A DNA stretch of 64,000 bases from Marinobacter sp. S6332 (GTDB lineage Bacteria > Pseudomonadota > Gammaproteobacteria > Pseudomonadales > Oleiphilaceae): the NCBI RefSeq assembly GCF_023016045.1, contig NZ_JALKAP010000009.1, forward strand, positions 1 to 64,000, read 5' to 3'. This document shows, one piece after another, positions 55,619-64,000 of the stretch; the first letter of the stretch is position 1, and each line of letters begins with the position of its first letter. Under the pieces are notes generated by a model. It searched no databases and was not told where the DNA came from. It was given only the letters and a program-made list of their open reading frames with translations. The position numbers and the translations under genes are program-made.

Positions 55619-57757
55619 ATGGAAAATCAAATAAAAATTGTTATTAGCGCGCTGTTACTGCTTCTAACTAGCCCCTTCGTTTTTTCGGCCACTGCCGTTA
55701 ATGATTTTTATTCTATCAATATGCAGAATAGCACTACGCTTTTCTTTTATCCGAGTGAAAATGATACCTTTGACAGTGGTTTTAACGGCTTCACTAATGC
55801 AAGTTTTGAGCTTATAAAAGGTCAGGGGGACATTAATATATCCCTCGATGGGCCTACGTTTGAACCGAATGCTGGGTATTCTGGAGTTGCAGAAATCCGC
55901 TATTCGATCACCGACAGCACCAGCACTTCTGAAGCTCTCATCTTTATTACGGTAGAGAATACTAACGCTATTTTTCAGGCCATAGATGATACGTTCGATG
56001 TGCCTGAAAATGCGGACGCTACGCCGTTGGATGTGCGGTTAAATGATCAACCTGTGCATGATATTATTCCGTCGCCAGTTTTATCGATCGACAACGCGAC
56101 CACCTCCAATGGTGGAGCCGTTGCGATCCTCACTTTCGAAGACCGTCCTACTATCTACTACACTCCACCGGCCAATTTTTCTGGCACCGATTCATTCACC
56201 TATACTTTAACGAGAGGGAATGACACCTCCGTAGCATCCGTCACAGTGAATGTTGGTGAAGCGCCCGTCAGTTTTGAAGCCGTCGACGATACATTCGATA
56301 TCCAGAAAAACGCAGACACGGTCACGTTGAATGTCCGAGAGAATGACCTACTTGCGGGCGCAAATGAGGTTGTTGATAGTATCAGCGAGACGGCGGAGGG
56401 CGGGGTGGTTGTTATCCAAAGCGAGTCATCTATTAGCTATACGCCTCCCACCGATTTTATCGGAACCGATACCTTCGCTTATACCTTGAGGGGAGAAAAC
56501 GGCTTCTCTGAGGCAGTCGTCACGGTGAATGTTAGCGAGGAGTCGGGGCAGGAGGAGCTTGAGATGCCCAGTAACCTCACAGAGGAAGAGGCCCGCGTCT
56601 TCGCTGTTGTTATTGATGCTTGCGGGCAAGATTACGAAGTTCTGCCTTGTGGCGAAATCGCAAGCATGTCCCCAGATCAGCAAAAGCAACTGATACAGCA
56701 GGTCTCGGGGCGTCACACTAAGCTGCAATCACGAATTATGCGGCAGATGCTACAGCTACAAACCAGCAATATTAGTTCGCGTTTGCGAGAAATTCGTGAC
56801 CAACGTAATCAACTTAGCATTGATGATTTAAATCTGGCCATCATGGGGGAAAGCACGCCTTTGGCTCAGGCCCTGCAAGGTAATTTGCGCGGCGGCGCAG
56901 CTGGCGATGGTGAGCTGGTAAGCCCTTGGGGTGCATTCGTCAATGGTAATATTAGTATAGGAAAAAGCAAAGATACGAGCACCCGGCCAAGCTATGATCA
57001 AGACGGCTACGGCCTGACGTTTGGTCTTGATTACCGTTTTAGCAATACCGTCGTGCTGGGCGCTGCCGCCGGGGTTAGTAAATCCGATACGGACTTTACC
57101 TCGATGCAAGGGCATCAGGATGCCCAGTCTATTTCCCTGATATCGTTTGGCAACTACTACCCAGTCGACAATCTCTACGTAGACGGCTTCGCTATGTGGA
57201 CTGAGGGTGATATGGACATCAACCGCCGTGTTGATGTGGCAATGGTTCAACAGGATTTGGCTTCAGACACCAAGAGCCGACAATTAACGGCCGCTACCAG
57301 TGTTGGTTATGAGTTTAACTACCAGAGCTGGCAGAGCACTGTCTACGGCCGCCTACAATACTCTGACCTGGATATTGAAGGGTATACTGAAACCGGAGGC
57401 AGCATGGCGCTTACCGTAAAAGAACAAAATACTAACAGCTTTACTAGCGCTATGGGTGCGCGGATTAACCATACCTTCAGTTGGAGCCGTGGGGTTATAA
57501 TTCCTAGCATTGATTTGGAATATGTTAAAGAAAACAATAAAAAATATAATATCAGTAACAACTTTGCGAATGCGGCTACCGCCGGAAATTTCAGTATTAG
57601 TGCCGATGAGTCAGACACTGAATATATGAGCTTAGGCACCTCATTAACCGCAGTATTCGGTGGCGGGCAATCAGCTTTTATTCGCTATGAACGACTGTTG
57701 CTACAGGACCGCTATGATTTTAGCTCCTACGCTCTAGGTCTTCGCATGGAGTTTTAG
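55619..57757 (+). CDS. Autotransporter with two cadherin-like repeats
   Basis: A 712-residue protein from the ATG at 55619. A signal peptide (cleaved near VFSA-TA) is followed by a first beta-sandwich domain (about 27-115) and two tandem repeats (about 120-215 and 220-310) sharing A-x-DDTFD-x(3-5)-NAD-x-R-x-ND and FxGTDSFxYTL. Each resembles cadherin-like or Big-type domains. A linker with two Cys (IDACGQDYEVLPCGE) leads to a helical stretch and a C-terminal autotransporter barrel (about 440-712) ending in Phe. It would be displayed on the outer membrane, perhaps in adhesion; the ligand is unknown. Confidence 0.82.
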   Translation: MENQIKIVISALLLLLTSPFVFSATAVNDFYSINMQNSTTLFFYPSENDTFDSGFNGFTNASFELIKGQGDINISLDGPTFEPNAGYSGVAEIRYSITDSTSTSEALIFITVENTNAIFQAIDDTFDVPENADATPLDVRLNDQPVHDIIPSPVLSIDNATTSNGGAVAILTFEDRPTIYYTPPANFSGTDSFTYTLTRGNDTSVASVTVNVGEAPVSFEAVDDTFDIQKNADTVTLNVRENDLLAGANEVVDSISETAEGGVVVIQSESSISYTPPTDFIGTDTFAYTLRGENGFSEAVVTVNVSEESGQEELEMPSNLTEEEARVFAVVIDACGQDYEVLPCGEIASMSPDQQKQLIQQVSGRHTKLQSRIMRQMLQLQTSNISSRLREIRDQRNQLSIDDLNLAIMGESTPLAQALQGNLRGGAAGDGELVSPWGAFVNGNISIGKSKDTSTRPSYDQDGYGLTFGLDYRFSNTVVLGAAAGVSKSDTDFTSMQGHQDAQSISLISFGNYYPVDNLYVDGFAMWTEGDMDINRRVDVAMVQQDLASDTKSRQLTAATSVGYEFNYQSWQSTVYGRLQYSDLDIEGYTETGGSMALTVKEQNTNSFTSAMGARINHTFSWSRGVIIPSIDLEYVKENNKKYNISNNFANAATAGNFSISADESDTEYMSLGTSLTAVFGGGQSAFIRYERLLLQDRYDFSSYALGLRMEF

Positions 57758-57799
57758 GGGCGCGGCTACTCGACTTTGCCGGGAGTTTGTAGAGTTTAA

Positions 57800-58381
57800 T
57801 CAAAGATCGAGCAAGTAAAGCCGCTCCAACCGAAACAAATCACGATTCAGTTCACGTAGCTTGTCGTAGAGTTCCCGCAGCTCCCGGTGCAGTTCGAGCC
57901 GTTCCTTAGACGATGTATCATCGTCGCTAAGGAGCTGCTCCTTGCGTGATATGTCTCTCTCGACAGCATCTATGTCCATATCAATTTCGTGAATCATTTC
58001 GCCTTTGCTAAACGCAGCGAGAAACCCTTGTTCCAATTCTGCTGGGCATACGCTGCGGTAGCGGTTGCCTTCGCGTCCTTCATCAAAACCTTTTCGGGGT
58101 GTGCAGTATTGTTGTAATCCAGCCTTCCGCCCCGCGTAGTAGGGATCGTCTTGTGGTTTAACATTGTACTCAGAGCAAGCTTCATAATGTTTGTGTAAGC
58201 GGGCGCGGGTATAACCTTTGGCTCCGTCTTTTCGGCCGATTTCGTGCCAGTCGGCCGTTTTACACTCGCCTTCGGAGAGAGTGGCGCAGCCAGAAAACTC
58301 CATACAAAGTAATCCAATGAGCGCAGCCTGCGTGATGCGATGAAAGTAAGGCTTTCTGGAGAAGGTGTTAGCTTTTTGCAT
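57800..58381 (-). CDS. DUF2799 domain lipoprotein
   Basis: A 193-residue protein with a lipobox MEFSGC after an N-terminal hydrophobic stretch, so probably an outer-membrane or periplasmic lipoprotein. The DUF2799 signature DWHEIGRKDGAKGY and the repeated YYAGRKAGLQQYC and FDEGREGNRYRSVCP segments are visible. A C-terminal coiled coil (about 125-190) is rich in Glu, Arg and Leu. Function is unknown. It is convergent with the autotransporter gene. Confidence 0.85.
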   Translation of the reverse strand: MQKANTFSRKPYFHRITQAALIGLLCMEFSGCATLSEGECKTADWHEIGRKDGAKGYTRARLHKHYEACSEYNVKPQDDPYYAGRKAGLQQYCTPRKGFDEGREGNRYRSVCPAELEQGFLAAFSKGEMIHEIDMDIDAVERDISRKEQLLSDDDTSSKERLELHRELRELYDKLRELNRDLFRLERLYLLDL

Positions 58382-58646
58382 CTACTGTGATCTCCGTATC
58401 TGGCCCGCACTTTCATGCTTAGTAGCGGCGGCTGTCTTATTGGCTAGCTTATAACTCTATCTTTTGCAGGTGCAGAATAACAGTGATGTGCGCCAGAAGA
58501 CGGCGCCTGTGCTGATACGAAATAGTGTAAAGAGGGGAGAGGCTAATGGTGGATTCTGGCAAGTGCTTGACGGGAGGTGCACGGCTACTAAATTAAGAGT
58601 TTAATAGTAATAGAATCCACTCATCTGGGAACGATAGGTAACAATC

Positions 58647-59651
58647 ATGAAGGATTTTGAAGTAGGAACTATTATCGGACTGCTCCGGCGCACGGCGCCG
58701 TTTTTGATCTTTCGGTTTTTGATCTATTTTGGCATCACTTTAGGGTATGTAATTATCACCGGTGCTGGTGCCGGGGTTGGCTATGGTGCGGGGGCTGTGT
58801 TTGGGGATTCAGCCGTTGGTGGTACCTATGGCGGTCTTATCGGCTTTGGTCTCGCCAGTGGGATCATGTATTTCCTGCGCGAGTACCTTCTGTATATGGT
58901 CAAAGCCGGGCACATCGCTGTGTTGGTGGAGGTGATGGACGGTGGGGAGATTCCAGAAGGTCGTGGCCAAATTGATCATGCGCAATCGGTGGTGAAAGAG
59001 CGCTTTGCCGAATCCTCTGTGCTGTTTGGCGTGGACCAGCTTATAAAGGGTGTACTCAAATCATTCAATCGGGCTTTCTTCACCTTGGCTGCAATTCTGC
59101 CGATCCCCGGTATTGAAGCGGTTGCCAAGTTTCTGAACACCGTGATTCGGTTGTCGCTCACTTATCTGGACGAAGTGATCCTTGCCTACAACATACGTAC
59201 TCAGTCCGACAATCCTTGGGCTTCCAGCCGCAGCGCGCTGATTCTTTACGCCCAGAATTATCAAGTTTTTCTAAAGAATGCAGCCTTTCTAGCGCTGATT
59301 ATCTGGTTTTTAACCTTCATCGTTTTCTTGATTATCCTTGCTCCGGTCGCCGGGCTGGTGGCGTTATTCCCTGGTACTGCCGGGCCGCTGACCTTTGCAA
59401 TTGCTTTGGTATTCGCTTGGGGTATTAAGCAGGCGGTGATTGAGCCATTCGGGATGACGGCTTTGATGCAGGTGTTCTTTAAAGTTACGGAAGGCCAGCA
59501 ACCGAACCTGGAGTGGGAGCAGAAGTTGGATTCAGTTTCGGATAAGTTTGAGGAGCTGAAGGTAAAAGCGAGCCAGTGGGTCGGCAAAAACGATGCGCCA
59601 GTGAAAACGGCTGAGGCGACTGCGGGAAAAGATACGCAAACGCCTGAGTAA
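58647..59651 (+). CDS. Multi-pass membrane protein, unknown
   Basis: A 334-residue protein with about five hydrophobic segments: about 20-42, a Gly/Ala-rich pair at 43-85 (GAGAGVGYGAGAVFG), then about 145-165, 205-235 and 240-265. The amphipathic C-terminal helix (LDSVSDKFEELKVKA) is cytoplasmic-like. No family is recognised. Gly-rich helix near the start might form a pore or a packing motif. Transcribed alone with a terminator after it. Confidence 0.75.
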   Translation: MKDFEVGTIIGLLRRTAPFLIFRFLIYFGITLGYVIITGAGAGVGYGAGAVFGDSAVGGTYGGLIGFGLASGIMYFLREYLLYMVKAGHIAVLVEVMDGGEIPEGRGQIDHAQSVVKERFAESSVLFGVDQLIKGVLKSFNRAFFTLAAILPIPGIEAVAKFLNTVIRLSLTYLDEVILAYNIRTQSDNPWASSRSALILYAQNYQVFLKNAAFLALIIWFLTFIVFLIILAPVAGLVALFPGTAGPLTFAIALVFAWGIKQAVIEPFGMTALMQVFFKVTEGQQPNLEWEQKLDSVSDKFEELKVKASQWVGKNDAPVKTAEATAGKDTQTPE

Positions 59652-59690
59652 ACTCAGCTGCCTGAATACCTTCGTTGTTATGAATTCTCC

Positions 59691-59720
59691 GCGCCCCCGC
59701 TATGGGGGTGCTAGCTTTTT
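59691..59720 (+). terminator. Terminator after membrane-protein gene
   Basis: GCGCCCCC (59691-59698) pairs with GGGGGTGC (59704-59711) around GCTAT, followed by TAGCTTTTT. It overlaps the end of the convergent AraC gene. Confidence 0.65.
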
Positions 59721-60745
59721 ATGGCCTTAGTCTTCTCTTGCCACTTTTTAGGCGATGAACCACAGCCCCTTAAAAAGAAATGGTTAAACGAGCTTTGCTC
59801 TCTAAACCCGAGTAGCTGGCTGATCTGCAATATGCTCAAGTTCGAATACTGCAGATAATCCTGTGCGTGGTGTAAGCGAACGTCAGCCAGTAATTGCTGG
59901 TAGCTTGTGCCCTGTTGCTTCAGCTGCCGCTGCAGGCTGCGTTCGCTTTGCCCCAGAATAGCCGCAATTTGAGCGAGTTTGGGGCTGTTCATTAAATTTT
60001 TCCCAAGCTGGTTTTTTACCTGCTCGACCGCATGCTTGGAATCTGCCTCAATAACGGAAGGGCGTGTTATCTGCTGTAGAGGCCATGCCAAAACATCGGC
60101 AGCGATCATGATGCTATTATGGCTCTGACCGAACCGGCATTGAGCCCTAAACCCATGCTGGTATTCCGCCTCGTGGTAATCATTGGGCCTTGGGTGCACA
60201 AAGCACACTTCCATTACCGGAATCAGTCGACCGGTCAGTTGTTCTGCCAAATGAATAATCCCTGCCAATACACTTTCGCACACTAGTCGAGCAGCTTTGT
60301 GCTGCTGAAAATGCGCGCGCCATATCAAGCGTACATGCCCACCATCAGACTCTATGCGAGAAGTGCCCAAACGGTGAACGAGCCGCTCTAGCGTCATAAC
60401 CTGTTGAAGTGCGTGGCCCAGTGTCAATGATTTGGCCCGAGTATTGGCTAAAGCTTCGCCCAGAACATCAAAGTTTTCTAGCCCTGCATTTTGTCCTGCT
60501 TTAATACCGAGGAGGGGGTCTTGCACCAGATCGCTGGCGCTTAGAAAAAGCCGGAAATAATCTTCGACCCTTATTTTTTCCGGTGGGTTGATTAGCCAAA
60601 GGTCAGTGACTGATGCTGCATCTGCGAGCGCTGATAACCGGCCCCCTTGTTGAAGGTACGCCAGCAGGACAGGCTGAATGTACGGTCCAACCACATGATT
60701 GGTGGGATGGTTAACTAACGCTTTTGAGGCTGGTTTATCACTCAT
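59711..60745 (-). CDS. AraC family transcriptional regulator
   Basis: A 344-residue regulator of the OruR-like branch: N-terminal arabinose-type ligand domain (about 20-210) and C-terminal double helix-turn-helix (about 250-340) with SERSLQRQLKQQGTSYQQLL and QISQLLGFREQSSFNHFF. Divergent from the hydroxylase gene across only 70 bases, so it likely regulates it. Confidence 0.9.
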   Translation of the reverse strand: MSDKPASKALVNHPTNHVVGPYIQPVLLAYLQQGGRLSALADAASVTDLWLINPPEKIRVEDYFRLFLSASDLVQDPLLGIKAGQNAGLENFDVLGEALANTRAKSLTLGHALQQVMTLERLVHRLGTSRIESDGGHVRLIWRAHFQQHKAARLVCESVLAGIIHLAEQLTGRLIPVMEVCFVHPRPNDYHEAEYQHGFRAQCRFGQSHNSIMIAADVLAWPLQQITRPSVIEADSKHAVEQVKNQLGKNLMNSPKLAQIAAILGQSERSLQRQLKQQGTSYQQLLADVRLHHAQDYLQYSNLSILQISQLLGFREQSSFNHFFLRGCGSSPKKWQEKTKAIKS

Positions 60746-60815
60746 GCTTGCCGCTTTATAGTAATTTTTATTCGTAATCCAACAATTAAGCCAGAGTAGG
60801 GCAGGCTAAGATGCG

Positions 60816-61733
60816 ATGCAAATGGCAGGTCAAAATATAAACACAATAATAGCGAGTGCCCCGTCTGGAGCAATTATGAATGTACTCGGGTATTGGGATG
60901 GATTTTATTACGACCCTTGGTTTTGGCAGTTTCCTATGGCTACGCTCGCCATCAGCATGGCGGCATTCCTTATTGTTGCAACGCCTTGGACGATTGTTGC
61001 CGGGTTAGACCCAGCACCACTGAGAAAGTACAAAATTCAGCAGAAGCCGTTTGAGGTCAGAAAGTTTCTGCTGCCATCTCTGGGCCGAATTCTTATAAAC
61101 AATATTATTTTGGCCGCGCTTTTGATACTCAGTTGGCCGGTGTTGAAGCTCACTGCTGTGCACAATAACGAATTGCCGGTTTGGTATGTGATCGTCGCGC
61201 AACTCGTGTTTTTTGTATTGCTGGATGACTTCTTGTACTACTGGATGCACAGGTACATGCACGAGAATAAGTGGCTGCTCCAAAACGTGCACAGCGTGCA
61301 CCATCGCGTACGCAATACTTGTGGTATTAATGGGAATTACATGCACTGGCTGGAGTTCACCTTGACCGCTGCGGTCACCCTGATAGGGCCGATTCTTTTG
61401 GGCGCGCACATTTATGTGGTTTGGCTGTGGGTGATTATTCGGCAGATTGAAGGTGCTGATGGCCACATCGGTTATGACATTCCGTGGAACCCGGTACACC
61501 TGCTTCCTGTGTATCAGGGGCCGGTATATCACGACTTCCACCATGCCAAGTTTAAAGGCAACTACGCAGGGTTTTTGCCTTATCTCGATAAATACATGGG
61601 TAAGACCTACATTCCGGCCTACTTAAGCTACCTGAAGGCTAAGAAACGTGGGCTGACGGCTGGCGAGATTGACCAACAGAGCAAGGCGGAGCTCAATCCC
61701 AGTAGGGCGGATCGCCAAAATACCCATCAATAA
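60816..61733 (+). CDS. Sterol desaturase / fatty acid hydroxylase family protein
   Basis: A 305-residue membrane di-iron enzyme of the fatty-acid hydroxylase superfamily. The histidine boxes HRYMH, HSVHH and HDFHH lie at about residues 145, 162 and 245, with TM helices before and between. It would hydroxylate or desaturate a lipid; substrate unknown. Its final 41 bases overlap the end of the convergent LysR gene. Confidence 0.88.
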   Translation: MQMAGQNINTIIASAPSGAIMNVLGYWDGFYYDPWFWQFPMATLAISMAAFLIVATPWTIVAGLDPAPLRKYKIQQKPFEVRKFLLPSLGRILINNIILAALLILSWPVLKLTAVHNNELPVWYVIVAQLVFFVLLDDFLYYWMHRYMHENKWLLQNVHSVHHRVRNTCGINGNYMHWLEFTLTAAVTLIGPILLGAHIYVVWLWVIIRQIEGADGHIGYDIPWNPVHLLPVYQGPVYHDFHHAKFKGNYAGFLPYLDKYMGKTYIPAYLSYLKAKKRGLTAGEIDQQSKAELNPSRADRQNTHQ

Positions 61734-62592
61734 AATCAACAAAACTCCGAACCTTGCTGGCCAGAAGCTGCCGGTGCGCGTACACCGCATAGAGCCCCAT
61801 GGGCTCGGGCTCGTACTCCTGTAGGATAACCTTCAGCTTTCCCTCCTTAATGGCCGGGCCTGAAATAAACGTAGGCTGCAAGGCGATTCCCGCTCCACCT
61901 ATAGCGGCTTCCACCAGCACATCCCCGTTGTTGCTGGTAATGCCATTTCTGTCGTTCTGACCATTGTTTAGCAGCCAGCGGTGCAGTGGTTGGTTGGAAT
62001 CCAATTCTATGTAGCTATAACGCAAGTAACGGTGGCCCTGAAGATCTTCGAGATGTTTGGGCGTGCCATTTTGCTTCAAGTAGTCCGGTGAAGCGCACAC
62101 CGCCATTCTGATTGGGGCAATTCGTTTGGCAATCAGTGAGGAGCTTTTCAAGTGGCCGATACGCAGCACTACATCGAATCCCTCTTCAACCACATCCACT
62201 TTGCGGTCATTCAATTGCAAGTCGATGCCTACCCCCGGGTGAGCCTTTTGATACTCGCTCAGCATGGGCGCCATGTGGCGAATTGCGAAGGACACAGGCG
62301 CGCTGATTCTTAGCAGGCCGCGAGCTTCGGTTTGCAGGTCGCCAATCTGGCATTCCATATCTTCAATGTCGTGTAGCACCTGCTGTGCTCGCTGGTGATA
62401 GCTGGCGCCTGCCTCAGTCAGATGAATCTGCCGTGTGGTGCGGTTGAGCAGGCGCACCCCCAAGTGTTCTTCGAGCTGGGAAACATACTTGCTGACCAAC
62501 TGTGGCGACATGTCCAGCCGGTCTGCGGCTCGGGTAAAGGCACCTTCACTCACCACCGTAACAAAGGCGCGCATGGCATCGAGGCGGTCCAT
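61693..62592 (-). CDS. LysR family transcriptional regulator
   Basis: A 299-residue regulator: N-terminal winged helix-turn-helix (about 1-62) with FTRAADRLDMSPQLVSKYVS and HLGVRLLNRTTRQIHLTEAG, then a periplasmic-binding-protein-like effector domain. It is divergent from the doxX-like gene, which it likely controls through the palindrome at 62625-62643. Its 3' end overlaps the convergent hydroxylase. Confidence 0.92.
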   Translation of the reverse strand: MDRLDAMRAFVTVVSEGAFTRAADRLDMSPQLVSKYVSQLEEHLGVRLLNRTTRQIHLTEAGASYHQRAQQVLHDIEDMECQIGDLQTEARGLLRISAPVSFAIRHMAPMLSEYQKAHPGVGIDLQLNDRKVDVVEEGFDVVLRIGHLKSSSLIAKRIAPIRMAVCASPDYLKQNGTPKHLEDLQGHRYLRYSYIELDSNQPLHRWLLNNGQNDRNGITSNNGDVLVEAAIGGAGIALQPTFISGPAIKEGKLKVILQEYEPEPMGLYAVYAHRQLLASKVRSFVDFIDGYFGDPPYWD

Positions 62593-62624
62593 TGGCTCAT
62601 CCTGATTCTGCGGTTTTCATTGAT

Positions 62625-62643
62625 TATCAACGCTGTGTTGATA
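62625..62643. promoter_or_regulatory. Candidate LysR operator
   Basis: TATCAAC and GTTGATA are perfect 7-base arms around GCTGT between divergent lysR and doxX-like genes, 33 bases from the lysR start. The spacing and dyad suit a LysR recognition site. Confidence 0.5.
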
Positions 62644-62754
62644 GTAACTCAATAGTAGCCCGCTTATTCTTTCGATTTGGCGATAGTAAAGTGGTTCCAT
62701 CATCTGGAGCGAGGCTTCAGGAGCAACCAACAAACTACCAAGTGAGGACTTACC

Positions 62755-63213
62755 ATGGGCTCCAAACTTTCACAAGCACTGTTCAACTCCAACGGCGGAT
62801 ACGCTGCGCTGATTCTGCGGGTACCGGTTGGTCTGATTCTGGCAGCACATGGTGCTCAGAAACTCTTCGGTTGGTTCGGCGGCTATGGACTTGAAGGAAC
62901 CGGTCAGTGGATGGCCAGTATCGGGCTGGAGCCGGGCTACTTGATGGCTTTGATGGCCGGTAGTGTCGAGTTCTTCGGCGGGCTGGCAATGGTTCTGGGC
63001 GTGCTGACACGGCCTGCCGCGCTGGCTTCGGCCTTTGCCATGCTGATCGCTGTGTTCGCCGTACATATCGGTAACGGTCTGTTCATGGAAAACAATGGTT
63101 ATGAGTTCGCACTCACGTTAGTTGTAGTCTCTCTGGCTCTTGTTGTTCAGGGCGGCGGGCGCTTTGCAATGGATAATGTGCTTTTGGAACGTTTCGGTGG
63201 AACTAGCCGGTAA
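62755..63213 (+). CDS. DoxX family membrane protein
   Basis: A 152-residue protein with four TM helices. The N-terminal ALILRVPVGLILAAHGAQKL and LMALMAGSVEFFGGLAMVLG segments are typical of DoxX/YphA proteins, whose role is not settled. The next gene starts 61 bases later and may be co-transcribed; LysR upstream probably regulates both. Confidence 0.9.
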   Translation: MGSKLSQALFNSNGGYAALILRVPVGLILAAHGAQKLFGWFGGYGLEGTGQWMASIGLEPGYLMALMAGSVEFFGGLAMVLGVLTRPAALASAFAMLIAVFAVHIGNGLFMENNGYEFALTLVVVSLALVVQGGGRFAMDNVLLERFGGTSR

Positions 63214-63274
63214 GGCTTCGCAGTAACGGTTCACGGATAAAGTAAAACTCTAAACCTAATTATCGAGGTCGATT

Positions 63275-64000
63275 ATGCAAGCCTTACAGTTTTCAGCAAC
63301 CGGCTCACTCGATTCGCTGCAAATTAACGATATACCCAAGCCGGTGCCGGGTGTTGGCGAGGTTTTGGTAGAGGTTCGCGCTGCAGGCCTGAACCCCAGC
63401 GATTTGAAAAACGTGCTGGGGCTTTTTCCCTACACCACAACGCCGCGTATTCCCGGTAGGGATTTCTCTGGTGTAGTTGCAGACGGGCCAGCAGAGCTTA
63501 TAGGCAAGGCAGTTTGGGGCGGCACAGGTAAAGGCTTTAGCTTCACTCAAGATGGCTGTCATGCGCAGTATGTGGTTGTGCCCGCGAATGCCGTGGCGCC
63601 CAAACCGGAATCGCTTACCTTTGCCCAGGCAGCCACGTTTGGCGTTCCGTACATTACAGCTTGGGATGCCTTGGAACGGACCCAAGTTGCGGAGGGTACC
63701 CGGTTTTTGATCATCGGTGCTGGAGCTGTAGCCAAGGCAGCGCAGGCGCTGGCTAAAACCAGAGGCGCCAATGTTGTACTGGGTGTTCGCCGTGCCGAGG
63801 TTGCGCAAGAGTTGGAAGCACAGGGTATTAGTGCGTTTCAACTACCAGAAACCGAGAAGCTGCCGCAGCAGGCACAAACTCGCTTTCAGGGGCAGTCGCC
63901 GGAGGTCATTTTCGATACCACTGGCCACTGGCTACCAGCTGCGGTGAAGGCGCTCGGGCCCTTCGGGCGCATAGCGGTTATTGCTGCACCGGCAGACGGG
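63275..64000 (+). CDS. MDR family alcohol dehydrogenase/quinone reductase (partial)
   Basis: 242 residues are visible; the window ends before the stop. The GroES-like half has GEVLVEVRAAGLNPSDLKNV and GRDFSGVVADG; the Rossmann segment has LIIGAGAVAKAAQALAKTRG. No zinc-ligand Cys/His cluster is seen, so it is probably a zinc-free quinone- or enal-reductase type. GAGG lies before the ATG at 63275. Confidence 0.88.
   Translation, partial: MQALQFSATGSLDSLQINDIPKPVPGVGEVLVEVRAAGLNPSDLKNVLGLFPYTTTPRIPGRDFSGVVADGPAELIGKAVWGGTGKGFSFTQDGCHAQYVVVPANAVAPKPESLTFAQAATFGVPYITAWDALERTQVAEGTRFLIIGAGAVAKAAQALAKTRGANVVLGVRRAEVAQELEAQGISAFQLPETEKLPQQAQTRFQGQSPEVIFDTTGHWLPAAVKALGPFGRIAVIAAPADG

Overview
The window looks like a chromosomal segment of a marine gammaproteobacterium, most likely Marinobacter or a close relative. 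This rests on gene content and order: map-glnD-dapC-arsC-like-dapD-dapE facing rpsB-tsf-pyrH-frr-uppS-cdsA-dxr-rseP-bamA-skp-lpxD-fabZ-lpxA-lpxB-rnhB, a Pseudomonas-type long DapD, a BCCT transporter, a Pla-1/cef-type lipase lipoprotein, and moderate GC. Species assignment is inference; no 16S gene is present.

Layout. Bases 1-2680 are a complete IS66-family element (tnpA, tnpB, tnpC and an accessory ORF) whose left inverted repeat is exactly base 1, so the window or contig begins on a mobile-element edge. Right of it lies the 3' remnant of an interrupted gene, a small possible membrane protein and tRNA-Pro(GGG); the stretch next to the tRNA 3' end resembles the scar of an integrative element. 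Bases 3.7-10.5 kb hold an FMN-binding glutamate-synthase-like protein, a BCCT transporter with a 20-bp palindrome upstream, and a tight operon of a zinc-protease-like lipoprotein, an inactive transglutaminase/7TM protein and a RimK-like ligase. Bases 10.7-29.9 kb are mixed metabolism: rmuC, an AraC regulator divergent from a CaiB-type CoA-transferase, a penicillin-acylase-type lipoprotein convergent with a large lipase, an enoyl-CoA hydratase, class I fumarase, SelO, two zinc-independent MDR oxidoreductases, a DUF1853 protein and a glyoxalase-I-like protein.

Bases 30-32 kb hold the least explained genes: a ClpN-like plus P-loop ATPase overlapping a small unknown gene, then a 265-bp non-coding element built of nested inverted repeats, then a membrane-anchored cold-shock-domain protein. 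Bases 33-40 kb carry slyX and the lysine/diaminopimelate and nitrogen-sensing block on the minus strand. Bases 40.6-55.2 kb carry the translation, isoprenoid, phospholipid and outer-membrane biogenesis block on the plus strand, with structured intergenic hairpins around tsf and a good sigma-E-like promoter before rseP. An initiator tRNA-Met follows rnhB.

Bases 55.6-64 kb are accessory: an autotransporter with two cadherin-like repeats, a DUF2799 lipoprotein, an unknown multi-pass membrane protein, an AraC regulator divergent from a sterol-desaturase-family hydroxylase, a LysR regulator divergent from a DoxX protein, and an alcohol-dehydrogenase-like gene cut by the window end.

The central block works as an envelope and growth module: dap genes supply peptidoglycan precursors, uppS/dxr the lipid carrier, cdsA phospholipids, lpxD/fabZ/lpxA/lpxB lipid A, and rseP/bamA/skp outer-membrane protein assembly and stress sensing. 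No CRISPR array, rRNA operon or complete prophage is visible.
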